Positions 8,903 to 17,914 of a DNA stretch of 64,000 bases are shown here, piece by piece (positions within the stretch are counted from its first letter, which is position 1; each line of letters begins with the position of its first letter). This DNA is from a virus: positions 1 through 64,000 of the IMG/VR virus record IMGVR_UViG_3300046524_000141. One strand, 5' to 3'. Under the pieces are notes generated by a model, which was given only the letters and a program-made list of their open reading frames with translations, was not told the DNA's origin and did no database searches. The translations under genes and the position numbers were made by a program.

Positions 8903-9108
8903 AACTAAGCCACTTCGCTGACGACGGACGCGCCTACGCAGAATATGTGAACGTCCCGCGCACGATAGGTGCCGTCATATCGGCGCGTCTTGCAACGATG
9001 GCTGAAATCGAAACGGTTCTGGGCATGGAGGATATCTACGACCTCCTGGAAATTATCACCGTTGACGCCTACAACAAACAGATTGCGCAAAAGAGCGAGG
9101 AACCATGA
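8480..9108 (+). CDS. Tail assembly chaperone, frameshifted (GT-type) product
   Basis: A -1 shift at 8875-8881 joins the first 134 codons to a second frame that is open to a stop at 9106-9108 and has no plausible start of its own near its beginning. The fused protein has about 209 residues; the second part includes HFADDGRAYAEYVNVP and MEDIYDLLEIITVDAYN. This is the standard G/GT arrangement of long-tailed phages. The tape measure start overlaps the fused stop (ATGA). Coordinates include the shift. Confidence 0.75.
8875..8901 (+). promoter_or_regulatory. Programmed -1 frameshift signal (slippery heptamer plus hairpin)
   Basis: A AAT TTT (8875-8881) is a canonical X XXY YYZ heptamer in the zero frame. 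Four bases further, CAGCCG/CGGCTG (8886-8891 with 8896-8901) makes a 6-bp hairpin with a TCGT loop. The zero-frame stop lies inside this hairpin. All parts are seen directly; use by ribosomes is inference from the conserved gene arrangement. Confidence 0.75.
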
Positions 9109-11090
9109 GCACCGTAATTGACGCGCTGGTTGTCTCGCTTGGCCTTGACGCCTCTGGTTTTCAAAAAGGCCAGAAGGACGCCTCGGCGGCGATGAAGAAG
9201 ACGAGCGACGATGCCGACACAACCGCCAAGAATATGGAGGCCCGCGGCAAACAAGCCGGCGAGTTCTTCGGTCAGATCAAGAATCAGGTCGTCGGCCTGC
9301 TCGCGGTCTTCACGGCCGGCAAGGGGCTGTCGTCGTTCGTCTCCGATGTCGTAGCCAGTGACGCCGCCGTGGGCCGCATGGCGAAGAACATCGGCATGTC
9401 GACCGAAACCCTGTCTGCATGGCAGGGCGTAGCGGAACGTGCGGGTGGTTCGTCTGCCGGTATCACGGGCTCGCTGAAGGCGATGGCGCAGCAGATGGCG
9501 CAGATATCGATCACCGGCACGCCGGGTGCGCAGGTTCTGCAAAGTTTGGCTATGTCCGGCATCAACGTGGCGAAGTATTTCGACAAGGCCACGACATCGA
9601 GCGAACGTCTGTTGATGGCGTCGGACGCGTTCAAGGGCATGGATGCATCCCGCGCTCAGGCACTTGGCGCCGGCATGGGCTTTGACGAAGGCACCGTGAA
9701 CGTGCTAATGCAAGGTCGTCAGGCTGTACAGGCGTTGCTGGCAGAGCAGGAAAAGATCGGCGTCACGAACGAGGCTGATGCGAAGTCTGCGCAACAGTTG
9801 CAGGCAGCCTGGCGCGCCATGGGCCAAGCATCAACCGACCTCGGCCGCAAGATTCTCACGTCGCTGTCGCCGTACATTCAGCAGTTAGCGGCTGCGCTGC
9901 TTAAGCTCTCGGAATGGGCGGCGACGCACCGGCCCATGGTCGAAGCCATGTTCATCGGCCTGGCTGCCACCGCAGCGGCGTTTGCCGTTGCACTAGCGGC
10001 GCCTATAGCTGGTATCGCAGCATTGGCTGCGGGTATCGGCGTTGCCGTTGCCGCTGTTGCCGTGCTTTACGACGACTGGAAAACCTGGATCGACGGCGGT
10101 CAGTCTGCATTCGGCGGGTTCTGGCAGTTCTTTGCGGACAAGTGGAATGCGATCTCGGGCGTTGTGACGCCGGTCTTCGCATCGCTCAAGGCAGTCTTCA
10201 CCGACTGGGTATCTGGCGTCGAGGATCTGCTCAAGCTGGTCGTGTCGCTCTTTACCGGCAACGGTGACGACATCCGCAAGGCATGGTCCGCCCTTATCGG
10301 CGATCTCGGCCAGTACTTCACCGACTGGGTTGGTCTAATCAAGAATCTTGGGCCGGCCATTCTGGCTGCGTTCAAAACAGCATTCTCGGTTGCTTTCGAC
10401 TGGGTCAAGGGTCGGGCCAAGGCCGTCTGGAATGCGATCACGGGCAAGCATGATGCAGAACCCGCCGCTGCTCCGCCAACGGACGGTGCGCCGGCCAGTC
10501 CGTCCAAGCCGTCTGGTGGCACATCGGTTCTCGCCGAAGCCATGCAAGCGGCCAAGTCTTCTGAATCGAAGTACGGCATCCCGGCTGCGGTGACGATGGC
10601 TCAGTTCGCGATCGAGAGCGGCAACGGCGCACACATGCCAGCAGGTAGCAACAATCCGTTCGGCATCAAGGCCAGGGCCGGTCAGCCCTATGTTGAGGCT
10701 CAGACCAACGAGTTTATCAACGGCAAGATGGAGCGCGTCACGCAGCGGTTCGCCAAGTTCGATTCGCTGGCCGATGCTTTCGATTCGCACGCCAAACTCC
10801 TGGCGACGGGCAGCGCTTATGCATCCGCCAGAACGCATGAGAATGATCCCCAAGCTTTTGCAAACGCACTGACGGGAAAATATGCGACTGACCCGCAATA
10901 CGGGGCGAAGCTCAACGCGATCATGGCGCGCAACAATGCCGGCGGCGGAAATACCAGCACCAGTGACGTGAAGATTGCGCAGATCAACGTGCAGACACAG
11001 GCGACCGATGCGAAGGGTATCGCCAAGGACATCGGGCCGGCGGTGAAACAGTACGCCTTTACCGCGCAGGCAAACACAGGGCTTAGCTGA
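9105..11090 (+). CDS. Tape measure protein with C-terminal glucosaminidase domain
   Basis: 661 residues. The N-terminal part is alanine-rich and helical, followed by a hydrophobic stretch (about 285-320, VALAAPIAGIAALAAGIGVA) typical of tape measures. After a Pro/Ala linker, about residues 480-605 form a FlgJ-like N-acetylglucosaminidase domain: GIPAAVTMAQFAIESGNG carries the expected catalytic Glu, then NNPFGIKA. It sets tail length and should help pierce the cell wall at infection. A second, free glucosaminidase is in the lysis cassette. Confidence 0.85.
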   Translation: MSTVIDALVVSLGLDASGFQKGQKDASAAMKKTSDDADTTAKNMEARGKQAGEFFGQIKNQVVGLLAVFTAGKGLSSFVSDVVASDAAVGRMAKNIGMSTETLSAWQGVAERAGGSSAGITGSLKAMAQQMAQISITGTPGAQVLQSLAMSGINVAKYFDKATTSSERLLMASDAFKGMDASRAQALGAGMGFDEGTVNVLMQGRQAVQALLAEQEKIGVTNEADAKSAQQLQAAWRAMGQASTDLGRKILTSLSPYIQQLAAALLKLSEWAATHRPMVEAMFIGLAATAAAFAVALAAPIAGIAALAAGIGVAVAAVAVLYDDWKTWIDGGQSAFGGFWQFFADKWNAISGVVTPVFASLKAVFTDWVSGVEDLLKLVVSLFTGNGDDIRKAWSALIGDLGQYFTDWVGLIKNLGPAILAAFKTAFSVAFDWVKGRAKAVWNAITGKHDAEPAAAPPTDGAPASPSKPSGGTSVLAEAMQAAKSSESKYGIPAAVTMAQFAIESGNGAHMPAGSNNPFGIKARAGQPYVEAQTNEFINGKMERVTQRFAKFDSLADAFDSHAKLLATGSAYASARTHENDPQAFANALTGKYATDPQYGAKLNAIMARNNAGGGNTSTSDVKIAQINVQTQATDAKGIAKDIGPAVKQYAFTAQANTGLS

Positions 11091-11695
11091 TGGCAAACGG
11101 AATCCCGGCGCTGCTCGGCAAAGTCGCCAACGTCACGAACACGGTCTCGCTGGTCGTCGCCGATGCGCAGCTCATCCTCGGTCTGTTTGCGGGCCCGAAG
11201 TGGGGCATCGGGATCAACGGCGTGTTTCAGGTATTTCCTGATTCCGTCGTTGACCTCGAGTTCAAGCGCGACTGGCAGATATCGAACGCCCCCCAGGAGC
11301 AAGGGGCATTTCAGAGCTACAACAAGGTCGCCACGCCCTACGATGCGCATATCAGGATGACCAAGGGCGGGACGGAGGCGGCCCGCGCGCAGTTTCTCGA
11401 TACGATTGATGCGCTGGCCGCTTCGACGGTGCTGGTCGATGTCGTCACGCCGACCAAAATATATCGGAACGCGAACATCACGCACTACGACTATCGGCGC
11501 ACGTCAACCAATGGCGTCGGGCTGCTGACGGTGGATATAGCGCTTCAGGAAATCCGCATCGCTCCCTCGCCGGCTTTCACCAATACTGCGGCGCCTGGCG
11601 GGGCCGATCCTCAGCAGGGCGGTTCCGTGCAGACGCGGCCCCCAACAGGAGGCATGTCAACGCTGTTCGGCCCCAACACCGTGAATTTCCAGTGA
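11090..11695 (+). CDS. Dit-like baseplate/distal tail protein
   Basis: 201 residues, start overlapping the tape measure stop. SVVDLEFKRDWQISNAPQEQ, then YNKVATPYDAHIRMTKGG, are typical of the N-terminal domain of Dit-like phage tail proteins. It follows the tape measure and precedes the hub genes, as usual. It should form the ring linking tube and baseplate. Confidence 0.7.
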   Translation: MANGIPALLGKVANVTNTVSLVVADAQLILGLFAGPKWGIGINGVFQVFPDSVVDLEFKRDWQISNAPQEQGAFQSYNKVATPYDAHIRMTKGGTEAARAQFLDTIDALAASTVLVDVVTPTKIYRNANITHYDYRRTSTNGVGLLTVDIALQEIRIAPSPAFTNTAAPGGADPQQGGSVQTRPPTGGMSTLFGPNTVNFQ

Positions 11696-11697
11696 GG

Positions 11698-12033
11698 CTA
11701 CTGGATAGGCTGGTACTGCGGAGCGGGATTGATGCACTGGTCAGAAACCGCTTGTTGGAGAACCTGTGGCGGTAGTCCAGCAAACCTCTCGTCGAAATAC
11801 ACCACGTTGATCATCCGCTTGATTTGTTGATCCGTAAGCGTATTGAAAATGCTTCGCTTCTGGTTGACAAACTTCATGAATTCTTGCGGAGACTGTTGTG
11901 AGTCTCTGTATGAGGCGGCCATATTGACGAGCATGGCTTGTTGATTGCAGTTGTTGATTTTCTGTGGACTAACGTCCTGCGCCTGACACAAAACCGGGAA
12001 GACAAGAGCCGCAACAACAATAGCTTTTTTCAT
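11698..12033 (-). CDS. Small secreted protein, leftward moron in the tail operon
   Basis: 111 residues with a clear signal peptide (MKKAIVVAALVFPVLCQA, cleavage probably before QDV). The mature part is helical with two cysteines (NNCNQ and SDQCIN) that could form a disulphide in the periplasm. It points against the surrounding structural genes and lies in its own AT-richer island, the mark of a moron expressed from the prophage. AGAAAGAG precedes the start. I do not recognise the family; a role in host envelope change or superinfection exclusion is possible but not shown. Confidence 0.65.
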   Translation of the reverse strand: MKKAIVVAALVFPVLCQAQDVSPQKINNCNQQAMLVNMAASYRDSQQSPQEFMKFVNQKRSIFNTLTDQQIKRMINVVYFDERFAGLPPQVLQQAVSDQCINPAPQYQPIQ

Positions 12034-12123
12034 TCTCTTTCTCGTTGTCTACTTGCCACGGCCGCAGCAAGCGAATCAAAAGGATAGCACTCGGTGAATC
12101 CAGCCGTGAGTGCGTGAAAATTT

Positions 12124-12456
12124 ATGCAGATCATCCCAATCGCGGACACGTTTTCGCAAACGATCTCAGTGCAGCTTGCGGGCCAGAATTGCACAATTAA
12201 TTTGTACCAGAAGTCGACGGGATTCTACTGCGACCTATCCGTCAACGGCTCACTGCTGATCGGCGGCGTCATCTGCCAGAACCTGAATCGCATTGTGCGC
12301 AGCCTGTACCTCGGCTTCGTGGGTGACCTGTGCTTTGTCGACACGCAGGGCACCTTCACGCTGCCTAGCACCGGCTTGGACCCGTCCAGCCCAGGGCTCG
12401 GAACGCGCTACGTATTCTGCTACCTGGAAGCGTCGGACCTCGCCGGAGTCGGCTGA
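12124..12456 (+). CDS. Baseplate plug protein
   Basis: 110 residues. QNCTINLYQKSTGFYCDLSV and the end RYVFCYLEASD match the small plug proteins (Pam3 gp18-like) that precede the hub gene in myoviruses of this type. It should close the central channel of the baseplate. It is preceded by the divergent moron and lacks a strong ribosome site. Confidence 0.7.
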   Translation: MQIIPIADTFSQTISVQLAGQNCTINLYQKSTGFYCDLSVNGSLLIGGVICQNLNRIVRSLYLGFVGDLCFVDTQGTFTLPSTGLDPSSPGLGTRYVFCYLEASDLAGVG

Positions 12457-13352
12457 TGAGCTTCGTTAAGCGCACAATCAATCTGACGTTCAGGCTCGGG
12501 CGTGACACGAACGGTGTCCAGTACAACTTCACCGAGGGAAATTTCGACCAGGTGAGCGTCACGGGCCTGCGCATTCAGGCCACCATCGCGAGTGCCGGGG
12601 CGCCTTCGATGGGTGAGGCATCCGTGATTGTGCATGGACTCACGCCGTCGCTGATGAACCAGCTATCGTCCGTGAGCCGTCTCAACGGCGGACAGGTGAC
12701 GACACGGTTCTACCAGATGATCATCGAGGCGGGCGACGCCATCGCCGGCATGAGCACGATCTTCCAGGGGCAGGTTTCCCTGGCGACAGTAGATATGAGC
12801 GGGGCGCCGGACTCGACCTTGCACATCACGGCGCATGCGGGTCTGTTCGAGGCGGTCAAAACCACGGCGGCGCTGAGCTTCCCTGGCGTGGCCGACGTTG
12901 CGAATATCATGCAGAACCTCGCTGTGCAGAACAACTACTCGTTCGAGAACAATGGTGTCACAGCCAAGCTCTCGACGCCCTACTTTCACGGATCGCCCAA
13001 GCAGCAGATGGAAGCGTGCGCCAACGCCGCGAACATCAACTGGACGCTCGATAACGGTACGTGCGCAATCTGGCCGAAGGGCGGCAGCCGCGGCGGTTCA
13101 ATCCCGCTCATCTCTCCGGGTACAGGCATGATCGGATACCCGTCGAATGCCGGTTTGGGCGGCAGCATCGCAGTCAAGACGCTGTTCAATCCGCAATTGA
13201 GGATAGGCGGAAACTGCCAGGTGCAAAGCAGTCTTCCTTTCGCCAATGGCACATTCGTGATGTTCGGCATCGCGCACGATCTCGAAAGCGAGACGCCGAA
13301 CGGCCTGTGGGAAACGTCATTTTCGGGGTCTCCGTTCAATGCTCAGCAATAA
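12456..13352 (+). CDS. Baseplate hub protein
   Basis: 298 residues, starting at the previous stop. The beta-rich first half (NLTFRLGRDTN, LRIQATIASAGAPSMGEASV) and the later AIWPKGGSRGGSIPLISPGTGMIGYP segment resemble gp41-like/gpD-type hub proteins. It should form the hub that holds the spike. It overlaps the spike gene by 14 bases. Confidence 0.7.
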   Translation: MSFVKRTINLTFRLGRDTNGVQYNFTEGNFDQVSVTGLRIQATIASAGAPSMGEASVIVHGLTPSLMNQLSSVSRLNGGQVTTRFYQMIIEAGDAIAGMSTIFQGQVSLATVDMSGAPDSTLHITAHAGLFEAVKTTAALSFPGVADVANIMQNLAVQNNYSFENNGVTAKLSTPYFHGSPKQQMEACANAANINWTLDNGTCAIWPKGGSRGGSIPLISPGTGMIGYPSNAGLGGSIAVKTLFNPQLRIGGNCQVQSSLPFANGTFVMFGIAHDLESETPNGLWETSFSGSPFNAQQ

Positions 13353-14100
13353 CGGCTACAACGGGCAGCAGACCCCAAACTCGGCCGGCTCAGACTTCAA
13401 TGCCCAGACGTTCATGGTCTGGTCGATTCTGGCCCGCGTTCGGACCATGCAACTTGTGAAGGTGATGGGCGTCACGAACAACGGCGGCATCTCGCCAGTC
13501 GGCTTCGTCGATATCCTCCCACTCGTCAATCAGACGGATGGCGCAGGCAACGCGGAGTCGCACGGGACGATTTATCACTGCCCCTACTTCCGGCTTCAGG
13601 GTGGCGCGAACGCGGTCATCATTGATCCGCAGGTGGGCGACATCGGCTGGGCCGGATTCGCAGACCGCGATATCTCGAGCGTGATCGCGAGCAAGGGACC
13701 GGCCAATCCCGGCAGCAAGCGGATGTTTGATATGGCGGATGCATGCTATTTCGGTGGAATGCTGAATGGGACGCCGAGCCAATACATTGCGTTCTCGAGC
13801 TCTGGCGTTGCCGTGGTGTCACCGACGCAGATCAGTCTGATAGCGCCTCTCATCGTAGCCAGTGCATCGACATCTTTTACCGTGAACTCGCCGCAATCGA
13901 ACTTCAGCGGCGCCGTGATTATTCAGGGGCTGTTGTCGTGGCTGGCTGGTATGACCGGCAGCGTCACAAGCGGCGTTGCATCGCTCATCACGGGTGCAGT
14001 GCAATTCGTTGGGTCGATCACCTCGAACGGCAAGGCGATTGACAGCACGCACACCCACCATGAGAACGGCGCAGGCAGCAACACTAACCCCCCGAATTGA
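13339..14100 (+). CDS. Baseplate spike protein (gpV/Gp138-like)
   Basis: 253 residues. An OB-type N-terminal half (RVRTMQLVKVMGVTNNGGIS, GFVDILPLVNQTD, then YFRLQGGANAVIIDPQVGDI) is followed by a repetitive beta-helical part and an end with THTHHENGAG. Such histidine pairs near the tip bind iron in P2 gpV-type spikes. It should be the membrane-piercing tip of the contractile tail. Confidence 0.75.
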   Translation: MLSNNGYNGQQTPNSAGSDFNAQTFMVWSILARVRTMQLVKVMGVTNNGGISPVGFVDILPLVNQTDGAGNAESHGTIYHCPYFRLQGGANAVIIDPQVGDIGWAGFADRDISSVIASKGPANPGSKRMFDMADACYFGGMLNGTPSQYIAFSSSGVAVVSPTQISLIAPLIVASASTSFTVNSPQSNFSGAVIIQGLLSWLAGMTGSVTSGVASLITGAVQFVGSITSNGKAIDSTHTHHENGAGSNTNPPN

Positions 14101-14102
14101 AT

Positions 14103-14456
14103 ATGGCCACCACTTTATATCTCGACCCGGCCACATGGGACTTGACCGTAGACGCATCGGGTTCAATCGCCGTCGCCGCCGATCCCTATGCGCTAGCGCA
14201 AAACGCCGCGACAGCATGCCGGACGTTCCTCGGCGAGGTTTGGTACAACCAAGCAACTGGCGTCCCATATTGGCAAGACATCCTCGGCCACTTCCCCGCC
14301 CTATCCATCGTAAAGGCTGATCTTGTTGCTGCCGCAGAGACGGTTGCGGGGGTTGCGAGTGCACAAGCATTCATCACGGGCGTCGTGAATCGTCAACTAC
14401 AGGGCCAAATCCAGGTAACGGACACTGCCGGCAACGTCTCGGCGGCCAGCTTCTAA
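14103..14456 (+). CDS. Baseplate wedge protein, gp25-like
   Basis: 117 residues from the ATG; a TTG at 14097 would add two residues and overlap the spike stop, so the exact start is open. The pattern DLTVDASGSIAVAADPYALA, then AATACRTFLGEVWYNQATG, fits gp25/gpW-like wedge proteins. It precedes the gpJ-like gene, as expected. A terminator follows. Confidence 0.7.
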   Translation: MATTLYLDPATWDLTVDASGSIAVAADPYALAQNAATACRTFLGEVWYNQATGVPYWQDILGHFPALSIVKADLVAAAETVAGVASAQAFITGVVNRQLQGQIQVTDTAGNVSAASF

Positions 14457-14478
14457 CTCGGCCACATTGAAATAACCA

Positions 14479-14502
14479 AGCCCGCCGCGCGCGGGCTTTT
14501 TT
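14479..14502 (+). terminator. Hairpin terminator before baseplate J gene
   Basis: AGCCCGC/GCGGGCT stem with a 5-base loop and a T-tract, 12 bases before the gpJ start codon. Confidence 0.75.
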
Positions 14503-14514
14503 GCGTCCTCTCCC

Positions 14515-15741
14515 ATGTCAACAAATGTGCCGAGCCCAGTCCTTGGGCCGAATGGCTTCACCGCGCCAGCAGAATCGGCCATTCTTGCCGGCGTTCAGGA
14601 GGATCAACAAGCCGCGTTTGGTAGCGGGTTGGTCATCACGAACGCAGATGGCACGCCGAACCTGACGACGCCCCAAGGTCAACTGGCCACGTCGCAGACG
14701 GCAATCATCGGCGACAAGAATGACCAATTCCTGGCGCTTTCCAATGGTGTCGATCCCGCATTTGCTTCTGGGCGGATGCAAGACGCCATCGGCCGAATCT
14801 ATTTCATCGAGCGCAATCCCGCCGAGCCTACTTCAGTTGTTGCGACCTGCACAGGCCTAACTGGAACCCCCATACCGGTCGGCGCCCGCGCGCAAGACGT
14901 TAGCGGCAATATCTATCTCTGCACCGAAGCCGGGACGATTCCGGCATCCGGAAACATCGATCTGACGTTCGCCTGTACGGTAACAGGCCCGATCGCATGC
15001 CCTGCCGGCCAACTCAACGCCATCTTTCAGGCCATCCCTGGATGGGATTCGGTTCTGAACGCCAACCCAGGCGTCATCGGATCAGACGTCGAATCTCGCG
15101 CGGACTTCGAAAACCGGCGCTCGCAATCCGTTGCGCTTAATTCGAAAGGATCGGTCCCGTCCGTCCGCGGTGCCGTGCTCAACGTGACGAATGTGCTGGA
15201 TGCATATGTCACCGACAATCCAACCAACGCACCGGCAACGATCGGCGGCGTTGTGGTTGGTCCGAATACGTTGTACGTCTGTGCGGCTGGCGGGGCATCG
15301 CAGGACATCGGAAACGCTATCTGGACGAAGAAAAGCCCTGGTTGCAACACGCAGGGCAATACCCCAGTCACGGTCGACGATACGGACGGCTACACCCCGC
15401 CCTTTCCACAGTTCACGATCAGTTACGACACGGCGGCAAGTCTTCCGATCCTGTTCCTAGTGCAGATTGCCAATGACGCCACTCTGCCGGCGAACATCAC
15501 GCAACTGGTACAGCAGGCGATCGCCAATGCCTTTTCAGGTGCTGACGGCGGGCAACGCGCTCGCATCGGTCGTCGCATTCTCGCGAGCCGGTTCTATATC
15601 GGCGTGGAAAACATCGATCCGAACGTCGAGCTTCTGTCTATCCAGATCGGTACGACCACGGCGAACGCGAACTTCGTGAACGTGAACATCAATCAGATCC
15701 CGACGCTTGATCCGAGCAACATCACGGTCGAACTGGTCTAG
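14515..15741 (+). CDS. Baseplate J-like protein
   Basis: 408 residues, the usual length. LGPNGFTAPAESAILAGVQE at the N-terminus, ESRADFENRRSQSVALNSKG in the middle (the E-x-R-x-R region typical of the family), and the C-terminal LASRFYIGVENIDPNVELLS are typical of gpJ-like wedge proteins. It should form the baseplate periphery together with the DUF2612 protein that follows. Confidence 0.85.
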   Translation: MSTNVPSPVLGPNGFTAPAESAILAGVQEDQQAAFGSGLVITNADGTPNLTTPQGQLATSQTAIIGDKNDQFLALSNGVDPAFASGRMQDAIGRIYFIERNPAEPTSVVATCTGLTGTPIPVGARAQDVSGNIYLCTEAGTIPASGNIDLTFACTVTGPIACPAGQLNAIFQAIPGWDSVLNANPGVIGSDVESRADFENRRSQSVALNSKGSVPSVRGAVLNVTNVLDAYVTDNPTNAPATIGGVVVGPNTLYVCAAGGASQDIGNAIWTKKSPGCNTQGNTPVTVDDTDGYTPPFPQFTISYDTAASLPILFLVQIANDATLPANITQLVQQAIANAFSGADGGQRARIGRRILASRFYIGVENIDPNVELLSIQIGTTTANANFVNVNINQIPTLDPSNITVELV

Positions 15742-15755
15742 TCCCGAGGCGCGAT

Positions 15756-16487
15756 ATGCAGAATGTTGATCGCACCATCCTGAGCCAATTCGCGAACAGC
15801 ACAACGATACTTTCGCTGATAGAGAGTTTCAACGATGCGGTAGATCCTAGCGCGGATATCGACGCCTTTTATAACCTGGTTTGGAATGTCGATACAGCGG
15901 TCGGATATGGTCTTGACGTCTGGGGGCGGATTGTCGGACTCGAGAATGGCCGGCTGCTGAAGATCCCCGCGGGAGAAATCAATCTCGGATTTGATGAGGC
16001 CGGGATAGCAAGCGCGACCGCGTTCGGGTCAGGCGTGTTCTCTACCGGCTCCATAGTCACGCAGAACTTCTATCTGGCTGATGACGCGTTTCGCGCGCTC
16101 ATCATGGTGAAGGCGCTTGCCAATATCACCGATTGCTCGATCCCGAGTTACAACAAGCTTCTCAATCTGCTGTTCGCCGGTCGTGGCCGTTGCTACGTCA
16201 ATGACCTCGGCAACATGCAGATGCGGTTCACGTTCGAATTCTTCCTCCAGCCATTCGAACTCGCCATTCTCACGCAGTCCGGGGCGCTACCCCGTCCTAC
16301 GGGCGTGCAGGCGTTCGTAATGTCGGTCAGCCTGCCGTTCACCTTCGGGTTTGCGGAGGCGGGCACTCCGTCTGCAGCTCCATTCGGCCAGGGGGTGTTC
16401 TATTCCGGCGTCAATTTCATCACTTCGCCCGTGAACCCTGGAGCGCTGGACCAGACGTTTGTCCTCGATCAGTCGACGCTGTCCTGA
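15756..16487 (+). CDS. DUF2612 baseplate protein
   Basis: 243 residues. FYNLVWNVDTAVGYGLDVWG, followed by RIVGLENGR, and FRALIMVKALANITDCSIPS are the typical DUF2612 motifs. It occupies the gpI-like position between J and the fibre gene and should attach fibres to the baseplate. The C-terminal half repeats a short FGFAEAGTPSAAPFGQGVF-type element also present near residue 75 (LGFDEAGIASATAFGSGVF), an internal duplication. Confidence 0.75.
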   Translation: MQNVDRTILSQFANSTTILSLIESFNDAVDPSADIDAFYNLVWNVDTAVGYGLDVWGRIVGLENGRLLKIPAGEINLGFDEAGIASATAFGSGVFSTGSIVTQNFYLADDAFRALIMVKALANITDCSIPSYNKLLNLLFAGRGRCYVNDLGNMQMRFTFEFFLQPFELAILTQSGALPRPTGVQAFVMSVSLPFTFGFAEAGTPSAAPFGQGVFYSGVNFITSPVNPGALDQTFVLDQSTLS

Positions 16488-16514
16488 CGCCGCATCTCTT
16501 CTTTGATTATCCAT

Positions 16515-16537
16515 AGCCCGCAATCGCGGGCTTTTCT
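16515..16537 (+). terminator. Hairpin terminator before tail fibre gene
   Basis: AGCCCGC/GCGGGCT stem with an AATC loop and a T-rich tail, 18 bases before the fibre start codon. Confidence 0.75.
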
Positions 16538-16555
16538 TTTTGGGTCCGCGCCAAC

Positions 16556-17701
16556 ATGCAGGCTAGTCAAACCCCCACGCTTGTCCCGCTCGCCTTTGCT
16601 GCCAACGGCACGAAGAACGCGATCCCCGAGTCGTCGCAGATCGGCATTACGCCCGGTGCGGCGAGTTTGAACGATGGCTTCCCGCCGCTGACGTTCACGC
16701 CGATTGCGGCTGGCGGTGTGCCGCCTGCGGGTGCCGATTTCAACGGTGTTCTCAATCTGATCACGCAGACGATCCGATGGAAGCATGCGGGCGGTCAGTT
16801 CGGCTACAACTCCACGTTTGCCAGCGATGCGAACGTCGGGGGATATCCGCGCGGCGCGCTTCTGCTTCGTGCAGACCAGAGCGGCATGTGGTTGAACCAG
16901 ACGGACAGCAACACGACGAACCCGGATACCGGTGGCGCCGGCTGGTCCGCAGCATTCGTGAGCGGTACAGTCGGGCAATCGCGCAATCTGTCCATGAACG
17001 TGGCGACGGCTGCCGCGACGGCGACGCTGACCGCGGATGAAATCGTGGTCGGTACTGCCTTGGGCGGCCACAAATACGTGCTCGGCTCGTTCAGCAAGAC
17101 CATCAACCTCGCCACCAACGGCGCGGGCGGAATGGACACTGGTACGGCGCCTGTATCGGGTTATGTCGCGCTGTACGCCATCTACAACCCGACGACGCAG
17201 ACATCCGCCCTGCTGGCGACGAATGCGACGAGCACCATTGCGCCTAACGTGTACGGCGGCGCAAATATGCCGAGTGGTTATACGGCTTCGGCACTGGTGA
17301 GTGTGTGGCCGACGAATGGAATCAACCAGTTCAATGTCGGAATGCAAGTTGATCGAAAGATATACACAGGCATCTTTACCGCCTTAAACTCCAGTACTAC
17401 GCAATCATCCGTGACAGCACTGTCTATTTCTTCAACTGTGCCAAAGAATGCACGTTCATGTTTTGGCAATATGCTAGCGCAAGTGAATGCCGCATCTACT
17501 GCGGCACTTAGCATTTATGGAAATAGTTCGAGTGTAGGTGTTAGACAGTGCTTTCTTAACACTACATCAAGTGCTGGCGGCGGCAGTCAAACACCATTCT
17601 CGGACCTGGCAATTGGTACGGCACAAACGATTTATTACAGCAGCACCAACAGTGCCGGTGCGCCGAATTTTCAAATCCTGATTATCGGCTACGAAATATG
17701 A
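16556..17701 (+). CDS. Tail fibre protein with AT-rich C-terminal half
   Basis: 381 residues. The N-terminal 130 (FAANGTKNAIPESSQIGITP, GVPPAGADFNGVLNLITQTI) is a conserved virion-binding module of Burkholderia and Pseudomonas phage fibres. The second half, encoded from about 17340, is clearly AT-richer than the first and is likely a swapped receptor-binding module. No chaperone autocleavage site is visible. The next small gene overlaps it by four bases. Confidence 0.75.
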   Translation: MQASQTPTLVPLAFAANGTKNAIPESSQIGITPGAASLNDGFPPLTFTPIAAGGVPPAGADFNGVLNLITQTIRWKHAGGQFGYNSTFASDANVGGYPRGALLLRADQSGMWLNQTDSNTTNPDTGGAGWSAAFVSGTVGQSRNLSMNVATAAATATLTADEIVVGTALGGHKYVLGSFSKTINLATNGAGGMDTGTAPVSGYVALYAIYNPTTQTSALLATNATSTIAPNVYGGANMPSGYTASALVSVWPTNGINQFNVGMQVDRKIYTGIFTALNSSTTQSSVTALSISSTVPKNARSCFGNMLAQVNAASTAALSIYGNSSSVGVRQCFLNTTSSAGGGSQTPFSDLAIGTAQTIYYSSTNSAGAPNFQILIIGYEI

Positions 17702-17883
17702 TTAATGTTCAATTCGCAGATAGTACGAATACCTCGATCATCTCGTACTTAGGCTGCCCACAAGACCCGAAGGTGTGGTCGAACCTCGGTACGGTAGCGA
17801 CGAATGACGATAGGTGGAAGTCGTATTACGACGCGCAATCCACCTTCATCCAGCAGTATCTTCCGTCGCCGTCCGGCGCATAG
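17698..17883 (+). CDS. Short protein after fibre gene, possible fibre assembly factor
   Basis: 61 residues, overlapping the fibre stop at ATGA. The start MINVQFADSTNTSIISYLGC resembles the beginning of small tail-fibre assembly proteins, and NLGTVATNDDRW fits the same group, but it is very short. It may be a minimal chaperone or a remnant. It is the last rightward gene before the leftward cargo genes. Confidence 0.5.
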   Translation: MINVQFADSTNTSIISYLGCPQDPKVWSNLGTVATNDDRWKSYYDAQSTFIQQYLPSPSGA

Positions 17884-17914
17884 CGGGCGTTTGATTGCGA
17901 GTGAGCCTGTATTT

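Noticed and set aside
9413-9685. Rightward 88-codon ORF inside the tape measure gene
   Set aside because: Shadow frame with no start signals; the tape measure frame is clearly coding.
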